DNA of 37,947 nt, taken from positions 1 to 37,947 of the forward strand of contig CANHBC010000010.1 of the NCBI GenBank assembly GCA_947458835.1. The letters run 5' to 3'. This document shows positions 32,158-37,947 of this stretch, piece after piece. Below the pieces are notes generated by a model that did not search any database, had not been told where the DNA came from, and saw only the letters and a program-made list of their open reading frames with translations. A program made the position numbers and the translations under genes. The stretch is from Betaproteobacteria bacterium. GTDB lineage: Bacteria > Pseudomonadota > Gammaproteobacteria > Burkholderiales > CAIKXV01. Positions within the stretch are counted from its first letter, which is position 1, and the number at the start of each line of letters is the position of its first letter.

Positions 32158-33039
32158 ATGCAGACTGCATCGACGGTGGACGCATCGGCGCAGGCCGCTG
32201 CCGCGCAGGCGGCGGCTGCCTCGGCTGGCATGGCCGCCGCGCAGGCGGCCTCGGCAGCGGCCGGGCGCCGCCGTGCGAGGCTGCTCGCGCTGCGGCGGAT
32301 CCTGCTGCCGGTGGTGGCCGCCGCCCTTTTCCTGCTGGTGTGGGAGGCCGGCACGCGCTGGGCACAGGTGCCCGAGGTGCTGCTGCCGCCCCCGTCGGCG
32401 GTGCTCGACCGGCTGGTCAGCGCGTTCCCGTTGCTGATGAAGCATGCCTGGCCGACGATCTGGCAGAGTCTGGCCGGGTTCGCGATCGCCACCGTACTCG
32501 GCATCACGCTGGCAACGCTGCTGTCGGCCTCGACGATCATCCGCGAGACGCTCTACCCGAACGTCGTGTTCTTCCAGCTGATCCCGAAGATCGCGCTGGC
32601 ACCGCTGTTCGTGGTCTGGTTCGGCCTCGGCCCCGAGGCGCGACTGTCGTTCTCGGTGTTCGTGAGTTTCTTCCCGGTCGTTATCGCCACGCTGGCCGGG
32701 CTGGACAACGTCGAGCGCGACCTGTTGCGGTTGTGCCGCGCGCTCACGGCGTCGAGCTGGCAGACCTTCGTGTCCGTGCGCCTGCCGCATGCCGTGCCTT
32801 ACATCTTCAGCGGCATGAAGATCGCGTCGACCTTCGCGATCATCGGCGTGATCGTTGGCGAGTTCATCACGTCCAAGATGGGCCTGGGCTACCTGATCCT
32901 GTTCGCATCGGCGCAGGCCGAGACCGCCCTGATCCTCGCCGCGATCAGCGTGTTGTGCGTGTTCGGCCTGGCGTTCTATGGCGTGGTCGCGCTGTGCGAG
33001 CGCTGGACGATCGAGCGCTTCGGCGACCGGCCGCGCTGA
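32158..33039 (+). CDS. ABC importer permease (SsuC/TauC type)
   Basis: About 293 residues. An unusual N-terminal stretch of roughly 36 residues consists almost only of Ala, Gln and Ser. After it come basic residues (GRRRARLLALRR) and six or so membrane segments of the BPD family. LIPKIALAPLFVVWFGLG and LDNVERDLLRLCRALTASSW (the EAA-type loop) are typical of nitrate/sulfonate/taurine permeases. ATG 32158 is preferred, with GAGG five bases upstream; GTG 32155 is also in frame. It begins seven bases after the receptor stop. The Ala/Gln-rich extension has no counterpart in the family and is probably disordered or helical in the cytoplasm. Confidence 0.92.
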   Translation: MQTASTVDASAQAAAAQAAAASAGMAAAQAASAAAGRRRARLLALRRILLPVVAAALFLLVWEAGTRWAQVPEVLLPPPSAVLDRLVSAFPLLMKHAWPTIWQSLAGFAIATVLGITLATLLSASTIIRETLYPNVVFFQLIPKIALAPLFVVWFGLGPEARLSFSVFVSFFPVVIATLAGLDNVERDLLRLCRALTASSWQTFVSVRLPHAVPYIFSGMKIASTFAIIGVIVGEFITSKMGLGYLILFASAQAETALILAAISVLCVFGLAFYGVVALCERWTIERFGDRPR

Positions 33040-33059
33040 CGCAATCCTTGGGAGTGTCG

Positions 33060-33923
33060 ATGCAGATCCATGCCGATCCGGCGGCCGACCCGGCCGCCGA
33101 GTGGCGCCACCCGCAGCCGGTGGCGCCCGACCGCGACGCCGCCTACCTGTCGCTTCGCCACGCGCGCAAGGTCTACCAGACGCGCACCGGCGACGTAGAG
33201 GCGGTAGGCCTCGCCAACCTCGACATCGCGGCAGGCGAGTTCGTGTCCATCCTCGGGCCAAGCGGCTGCGGCAAGAGCACGCTGCTGTCGATGGTCGGCG
33301 GCCTGGAGAGCGTGACCGAGGGCGAGATCTGGCTGGAGGGTGCCCGGGTGACCGGTCCCCGGCGCGACTTCGGCTACATCTTCCAGGACCCGACACTGCT
33401 GCCGTGGAAGAGCGTCCTCGACAACGTGCTGTTCCCCATCCGCACGCAGAAGCGCCCGGTGGCCGACTACGAGGCTGAGGCGCACCGGCTGCTCGAGATG
33501 GTGGGCCTGGGCGAGTTCAAGGCGAAGCGGCCGCGCGAACTCTCGGGCGGCATGCGCCAGCGGGTGGCGCTGTGCCGCGGACTGATCAATGATCCGCGGC
33601 TGATGCTGATGGACGAGCCGTTCAGCGCGCTCGACGCCATCTCGCGTGACGACATGAACCTGGCGCTGGTGCGCCTGTGGGACAGTTACCACAAGACCGC
33701 GTTGTTCGTGACGCACTCTATCCGCGAGGCGGTGTTCCTGGCCGACCGCGTGCTGGTGATGACCGCGCGTCCGTCTCGCATCGTTGCCGACCTGCGGCTC
33801 CCGTTTGCCCGTCCGCGCGACGTGACCGTGCAGGACACGCCCGAGTTCAACCGCATCTGCGCCTGGCTGCGCGACCAGATCCAGGCGGGCTACGGTCGCC
33901 CGGAGCAGACGCGCGGCGGATGA
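33060..33923 (+). CDS. ABC importer ATP-binding protein (SsuB/TauB type)
   Basis: A 287-residue ATPase. Walker A is GPSGCGKST (66-74), the Q-loop YIFQDPTLLPW, the signature [15 protein letters not shown] (161-175), Walker B LMLMDEPFSALD (181-192), and the switch His is in FVTHSIREAVFLADRV. FQDPTLLPW and THSIREAVFLADR are characteristic of the nitrate/sulfonate/taurine group. GGGAG lies six bases before ATG 33060. The gene starts 20 bases after the permease and overlaps the phosphoribosyltransferase gene by four bases (ATGA at 33920-33923), so the enzyme belongs to the same translational unit. Confidence 0.95.
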   Translation: MQIHADPAADPAAEWRHPQPVAPDRDAAYLSLRHARKVYQTRTGDVEAVGLANLDIAAGEFVSILGPSGCGKSTLLSMVGGLESVTEGEIWLEGARVTGPRRDFGYIFQDPTLLPWKSVLDNVLFPIRTQKRPVADYEAEAHRLLEMVGLGEFKAKRPRELSGGMRQRVALCRGLINDPRLMLMDEPFSALDAISRDDMNLALVRLWDSYHKTALFVTHSIREAVFLADRVLVMTARPSRIVADLRLPFARPRDVTVQDTPEFNRICAWLRDQIQAGYGRPEQTRGG

Positions 33924-34648
33924 CCGGCGCGGCCCCTGACGCACGCGGTGCGGGTCCGGCGCGATTCCTGCACCCGACCACTGAGTGCTGGCAGCGGCTG
34001 TGCACGCATGAGGCGCTCGCATGCAGCCTCGCGCCGCCTTACCGCTGGCGCTTCCCTGTACGCCTGCCCGACGACCGGTGGCTGGAATTGCCGCTGCGCG
34101 CGCTCGCATCCGACGCGGACCGGGCGGTCGCCTCGCTGATCCCGAACCAGGCGTCGTTCACCGTCGTGCGCGCGCTGGCCGAGGCGATGACCGCACTCGC
34201 CCGGCGGCTGGGCGCGGAAGTGGTCGTCGGACCACCGACGCTGGGCATGGCGCTGTCGCCACTGGTCGCCGAGGGCCTGGGCTTCGAGCGCTACGTTCCG
34301 CTCGGGTACTCGCGCAAGTTCTGGTACAGCGACGCGCTTGCGCAGGACGTGCGCTCGCTTACCACGCCGGGCGATGGCAAGAAGGTCTATCTCGACCCGA
34401 ACCAGTTGCCGCTCGTGTCCGACCGTCTAGTCGTCGTGGTCGACGACACCGTCTCCAACGGCACGACGCTGTCCGCGGTCGCCCGGCTGCTGGCGACTGC
34501 CGGCGCACGACTGGGCGGCGTGGTGGTGGCGATGCGTCAGGGCCACGGCTGGCGATCCGCAGCCGAGACGCTGCAGGTACCGGTGCTGGGCGTGTTCGAC
34601 ACGCCGCGCCTGCGCTGGGGCGGCGACGGCTGGTACCCGGAGGAATAG
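33920..34648 (+). CDS. Phosphoribosyltransferase-like protein linked to the ABC importer
   Basis: A 242-residue protein. The PRPP-binding motif of type I phosphoribosyltransferases is visible as VVVVDDTVSNGTTL (171-184): hydrophobic residues, two acidic residues, then the small-residue loop. Upstream segments are NQASFTVVRALAEAM (76-90) and VVGPPTLGMALSPLVAEGLG (102-121), as expected for the core fold, with VPLGYSRKFWYSDAL in the flexible-loop region. The N-terminal 60 residues form a hood-like part without a known motif. No close match to Apt, Gpt, Upp or Hpt is evident, so the base is unknown. Its ATG overlaps the ATPase stop (ATGA). The simplest idea is capture of an imported nucleobase-like compound by phosphoribosylation. 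Confidence 0.85.
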   Translation: MTGAAPDARGAGPARFLHPTTECWQRLCTHEALACSLAPPYRWRFPVRLPDDRWLELPLRALASDADRAVASLIPNQASFTVVRALAEAMTALARRLGAEVVVGPPTLGMALSPLVAEGLGFERYVPLGYSRKFWYSDALAQDVRSLTTPGDGKKVYLDPNQLPLVSDRLVVVVDDTVSNGTTLSAVARLLATAGARLGGVVVAMRQGHGWRSAAETLQVPVLGVFDTPRLRWGGDGWYPEE

Positions 34649-34656
34649 CGAAGGCC

Positions 34657-34802
34657 GGGGTCAGGTCTTGCCTTTTGCCTCAGCGCGAGGATGGGGTCAG
34701 AGGATGGGGTCAGGTCTTGCCTTTTGCCTTCTGAGGCAAAAGGCAAGACCTGACCCCATCCGTGTGCTGAGGCAAAAGGCAAGACCTGACCCCATCCGTG
34801 TG
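34657..34802. repeat. Cluster of REP-like repeats, two direct and two inverted copies
   Basis: A 24-base unit starting GGGGTCAGGTCTTGCC occurs forward at 34657-34680 and 34706-34729 and inverted at 34734-34757 and 34770-34793; a lone GGGGTCAG lies at 34693-34700. The two middle copies form a perfect 28-bp inverted repeat (34702-34729 / 34734-34761) with a 4-base loop. The two inverted copies belong to a perfect 36-bp tandem duplication (34731-34766 and 34767-34802). The cluster fills the gap between convergent genes and could serve as a bidirectional terminator. It looks like RAYT-mobilised REP elements. Confidence 0.85.
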
Positions 34803-34840
34803 ACCCCGAGCCGTGACCTCGGCCTACAGCCGATGTGCCG

Positions 34841-36910
34841 CTACTTCAGGATCCTGAACAGGTTATGGTGTGAATCGGTGAAGGTCGGCAGATCCCTGCG
34901 GTCGATGATCTGCTCGGCATCTTTCAGCCGTGCATGCGCCAGCAGCGCCTTGTTGCGCGTGACGATCACCTGGTCGGTCGACGAGTTCCAGTAACTCGCG
35001 CCTCCGGCGTCGGGCGGATTGTCGGACACCAGCACCGCCTCCATGCCGAACTCGGAAGCCAGCCGCTTGATGACCGGCATCAGGTCGATATAGCGGTTGG
35101 TCGCCTGGAACATGATCACGCCGTCGGGTGCGAGGTGCTTGACGTACAGCGCCATCGCCTCGCGCGTGATCAGGTGCATCGGGATCGAGTCGCCCGAGAA
35201 CGCGTCGATGCCCAGTACGTGGTAGCCGCGGGGTTGCTCGCGCTCGAGCGACAGCCGTCCGTCACCGATGATCACCGAGGTTTTCGCCGGGGTGTCGCGC
35301 AGGAAGGTGAATTCCCGCTTCTCGATCTCGATCACCTTCGGGCTGATCTCGTAGAAGATGATCTCGTCGCCCTGGCGGCCGTAGGCTGCGACCACGCCGG
35401 CCCCCAGGCCGATCACGCCGATCCGGCGCGGGGCGGGTGCGATCTCGTTGATCGCGGCGAACATGCGTCCGTAGCCGGACGTGACGCTGAAGTAGTCGCT
35501 CGGTACGCCCTTGTATTTGTCCCCGAGCAGCTGGCCGCCGTGGATGATGCTGCCGTGGAGCATCGCACGGTAGGAGGTGCCGTCGTACTCGCGGTCGCGG
35601 ATGCGCACCACGCCGTAGAAGTCGCGCTCCATCACGCGCATGTCGTCGGCGTACTCCTGCGCGCCCTTGGTCGCGTACCAGGATGTGGCGAACACCACGG
35701 CGATGCCGATCAGCAGCTGCTTGCCTTCGAGCTGCAGCATCAGCAGCAGCGCGAGCGCGACCAGCGAGATGTTGAGCTCGAAGTAGCCTTCCAGCGTGAG
35801 CGGGGCGACGATCGCGATCAGCACCGCACCCAGCGCGCCGCCGACCGACATCATCAGGTAGAACCGGGTCAGGTGCCGAGGGTCGGGCTTGTGCCTGGCG
35901 AGTTCGCCGTGGCAGAACATGCAGGCGACGAACAGGCCGGCGAGGTAGAGCGGGGCGGCGACCGACAGCGACAGCGAGGGGATCTTCCACGCCATCAGCG
36001 GGAGTCCGGGGATCAGCAGCGCGATGTACAGCCAGCGCACGTACCAGCGCGGGTGGTCGAAGCACAGGATGAAGGTGATCAGGTACAGCGACAGTGGGAC
36101 CACCCACATGAAGGGCACGCTGGCGATGTTCTGGGTAATGTGGTTGCTGATCGCCAGCAGCATCACCGAGCCCATCGCCGACAACGACAGCCACTGGATC
36201 TGGGTGCCGATCGACGGCTTGCTCGCCGCAGCCTCGGAAGCCTCGGCAGCGGTCGGTGCCGGCATCGGGTTGTCCCGTGCCGCCTTGATCGAGATCCAGC
36301 CCGTGGCCGCGCACACGACGACGAATCCTGCGTAGATCAGCGACCAGCCCCAGCCCAGCGCGTTCAGGTCGAGCCACGGCTCGAACAGCACCGGGAAGCC
36401 GAGCAGCGCGAGCAGCGAAGCGAAGTTCGACAGCGCGAACAGGCGGTAGGGCACGCCGGTGCGGAAGCGCTGCCAGTACCAGGTCTGCAGCAGCGGTGTA
36501 GTGGTGGACAGCAGGAAGTAGGGAAGGCCGATGGTCACCGTGAGCAGCAGCAGGATGCGCAGGATCGGTTCTTCGTCGCCGACCGGCTTCCAGGCGTCGG
36601 ACGCCAGGATCGGCAGCGCGATGATCGACAACAGCATCAGCCCGATGTGCAGCCAGGTCTGCCGCTTCTGGCCCAGGCGCGTCGTCAGGTCGGCGTAGGC
36701 ATAGCCGGCGAGCAGGGTGCTCTGGAAGAACACCAGGCAGGTCGTCCAGACCGCTGCCGAGCCACCGAACCACGGCAGGATCTGCTTGGCGATGATCGGC
36801 TGGACCAGGAACAGCAGGAACGCCGAGAGGAAGATCGTGCCGGCGTAAGGCAGGATCGCGGACGCCGACATCGTCGACGGGGGCGGGGCGGTCGGGGCAG
36901 TGGCGGACAT
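34841..36910 (-). CDS. Membrane protein fused to a spermidine-synthase-like domain
   Basis: A 689-residue protein. The first 430 or so residues have about a dozen membrane segments, starting near ILPYAGTIFLSAFLLFLVQP. A hydrophilic linker is at about 210-235 (Ala/Glu-rich). The C-terminal part from about 480 is a SAM-methyltransferase fold of the spermidine synthase family: GVIGLGAGVVAAYG in place of the GGGDG motif, FYEISPKVIEIE for the acidic ribose-binding residue, IIGDGRLSL, and LGIDAFSGDSIPMHL with the active-site-type Asp. No polyamine-pocket signature is clear, so true spermidine synthesis is doubtful. The role of such fusions is unknown. The start is uncertain: neither ATG 36910 nor ATG 36871 has a ribosome site. 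It is monocistronic and converges on the repeat cluster. Confidence 0.88.
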   Translation of the reverse strand: MSATAPTAPPPSTMSASAILPYAGTIFLSAFLLFLVQPIIAKQILPWFGGSAAVWTTCLVFFQSTLLAGYAYADLTTRLGQKRQTWLHIGLMLLSIIALPILASDAWKPVGDEEPILRILLLLTVTIGLPYFLLSTTTPLLQTWYWQRFRTGVPYRLFALSNFASLLALLGFPVLFEPWLDLNALGWGWSLIYAGFVVVCAATGWISIKAARDNPMPAPTAAEASEAAASKPSIGTQIQWLSLSAMGSVMLLAISNHITQNIASVPFMWVVPLSLYLITFILCFDHPRWYVRWLYIALLIPGLPLMAWKIPSLSLSVAAPLYLAGLFVACMFCHGELARHKPDPRHLTRFYLMMSVGGALGAVLIAIVAPLTLEGYFELNISLVALALLLMLQLEGKQLLIGIAVVFATSWYATKGAQEYADDMRVMERDFYGVVRIRDREYDGTSYRAMLHGSIIHGGQLLGDKYKGVPSDYFSVTSGYGRMFAAINEIAPAPRRIGVIGLGAGVVAAYGRQGDEIIFYEISPKVIEIEKREFTFLRDTPAKTSVIIGDGRLSLEREQPRGYHVLGIDAFSGDSIPMHLITREAMALYVKHLAPDGVIMFQATNRYIDLMPVIKRLASEFGMEAVLVSDNPPDAGGASYWNSSTDQVIVTRNKALLAHARLKDAEQIIDRRDLPTFTDSHHNLFRILK

Positions 36911-37081
36911 CGGCGGCTCGGTTGGCGCGGCAGGGCCGCGGGGGTCACGGCAAAGCCGCGCATTATCCGCGAAACGCGGGCGGGCGGATATCGTTGACCG
37001 GGAGCGCGGCGCGCCTGGCCGGCTCGACGGGCAGGGGTGCGTGGGGAGGGAAGGCAGCGAGCAGTTGCCCTGGGCAGGTCA

Positions 37082-37947
37082 TCACTGGATCCGGTAGGCC
37101 ATAGCTCCCGGCTTGCCCGCCAGACGCAACTCGAACTCGCCGGATCCGATGTCCCAGACTTCGAAGCAGTCGTGCATCGATACCGCCCGCTCGCGTATGC
37201 CGATGCTGTTGACCGCAAAGCAGACAACGTCCCGCGTGCGGTCGAGCCGCACCCTGCCGCTGGGTGCGGTACCGTCGAGTTCAACCGCTGTCAGGTTGGC
37301 GCCTCTCGTGGTGAAGGAGCGCATCTCGTTGCCACCGCGAGTGAAGACGAAGGTGCGCGACGTTGCCGGAAAGTGCTGGGCCAGCGCGTCGCCGACGAGC
37401 CGCTGACCTTTACCGGTCGCCTCCGAGTCCTTCAGCTTTGCGGCGGCTTCGGCGCGCCGAGTCGCATCCGCGGCGAGGGCAAGGCGGCCGCGTTCGGGCA
37501 CTTCGCGCACCTGCTCGGCGGGCACGGCGAAGGCGAGGTTGCCGGTCAAGCTTGTGAGCGTGGTTATCCCGATCAGCCGGCCCTGTTCGTCGAACAGGCC
37601 GCCCCCGCTCGATCCCGGGGAAATCGGGGCCGAGGTCTGTATCCAGGGTTCGACGCGGTCCTTGCTGACGAGTGTGCGTAGCGACGAGATCAGCCCGTCG
37701 CTGAGGGTGAGTTCCAGGCCCACTGGCGCGCCGATCGCGTAGACGCGCTGGCCGATCCGCAGGCCGGCGCTCGAACCCAGAACGACCGCTGGCGCCGTCA
37801 GCCCGGGCACCCGCATCTGGCAGAGATCGCGCTCGACGTCGGGGAACTCGAGGATGGCCTGCAGCACCACCGGGCCGTTGACCACCTCGACGCGCTGGCT
37901 CTTGCGCAGCACGTGGCAGTTGGTGATGACGGTTTCGGGCCCGATCA
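37082..37947 (-). CDS. Trypsin/HtrA-like serine protease, N-terminus outside the window
   Basis: The frame is open to the right edge, so the start is missing; about 288 residues are visible. The catalytic triad is complete: His in TNCHV (codon 37913-37915), Asp in ERDLC (37826-37828), and Ser in SPGSSGGGLFD (37607-37609). Around them are GLRIGQRVYAIGAPVGLELT and LAFAVPAEQVREV, as in HtrA/Deg proteases. No PDZ domain follows; instead there is a charged helical stretch (about 37430-37510) and a C-terminal domain of roughly 120 residues that I do not recognise, ending GAMAYRIQ. It is probably a periplasmic or surface protease, but the signal sequence is not visible. It lies 171 bases upstream of the membrane fusion gene on the same strand. 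Confidence 0.9.
   Translation of the reverse strand, partial: IGPETVITNCHVLRKSQRVEVVNGPVVLQAILEFPDVERDLCQMRVPGLTAPAVVLGSSAGLRIGQRVYAIGAPVGLELTLSDGLISSLRTLVSKDRVEPWIQTSAPISPGSSGGGLFDEQGRLIGITTLTSLTGNLAFAVPAEQVREVPERGRLALAADATRRAEAAAKLKDSEATGKGQRLVGDALAQHFPATSRTFVFTRGGNEMRSFTTRGANLTAVELDGTAPSGRVRLDRTRDVVCFAVNSIGIRERAVSMHDCFEVWDIGSGEFELRLAGKPGAMAYRIQ

Noticed and set aside
34731-34802. Tandem 36-bp repeats that might be a CRISPR fragment
   Set aside because: The copies are directly adjacent with no spacers, and inverted copies lie next to them. No cas genes are present.

Overview
The window is about 38 kb of GC-rich DNA packed with genes of a heterotrophic bacterium. Four complete Bug/TctC-type solute receptors plus a fifth remnant, PEP-CTERM proteins, RlmJ and the general codon bias point to a betaproteobacterium of Burkholderiales or Rhodocyclales type. 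This placement is inference; no rRNA or other marker gene is present.

Layout. 1-7.0 kb: the end of an amidase, then on the minus strand two Bug receptors, a sulfatase and a third Bug receptor. A decayed Bug C-terminus lies on the plus strand among them. 7.2-8.65 kb: two divergent PEP-CTERM genes; the plus-strand one has an in-frame TAG that cuts off its sorting signal. 8.9-10.6 kb: an IlvD/Edd-family dehydratase, convergent with a long minus-strand series. In the order of transcription (from 23.3 kb down to 10.7 kb) that series is: UxaA-type dehydratase, rlmJ, Bug receptor, PEP mutase/isocitrate lyase-family enzyme, Gfo/Idh/MocA oxidoreductase, ACMSD-like amidohydrolase, FAD monooxygenase, P-type ATPase, an SDR without its catalytic residues, and transaldolase.

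23.5-29.4 kb: a minus-strand dipeptide/oligopeptide ABC importer operon (receptor, two permeases, two ATPases, small membrane protein) with ATGA overlaps. It diverges from an argE-like deacetylase at 29.6-30.8 kb, and both sides have recognisable sigma70-type promoters. 31.0-34.6 kb: a plus-strand operon of a Tat-exported NMT1/SsuA-like receptor, permease, ATPase and a phosphoribosyltransferase-like protein, preceded by a structured leader. 34.66-34.80 kb: a palindromic cluster of REP-like repeats between convergent genes. 34.8-36.9 kb: a membrane protein fused to a spermidine-synthase-like domain. 37.1 kb to the end: a trypsin/HtrA-like protease, cut by the window edge.

Overall this is an accessory catabolic region for uptake and breakdown of organic acids, sugar acids, peptides and probably aromatic or heterocyclic compounds. 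I see no CRISPR array, integrase, transposase gene, tRNA or rRNA. The most unusual items are the SDR with all three catalytic residues replaced, the importer joined to a phosphoribosyltransferase, the stop codon before the PEP-CTERM signal, the Bug remnant and the two palindromic repeat sites.
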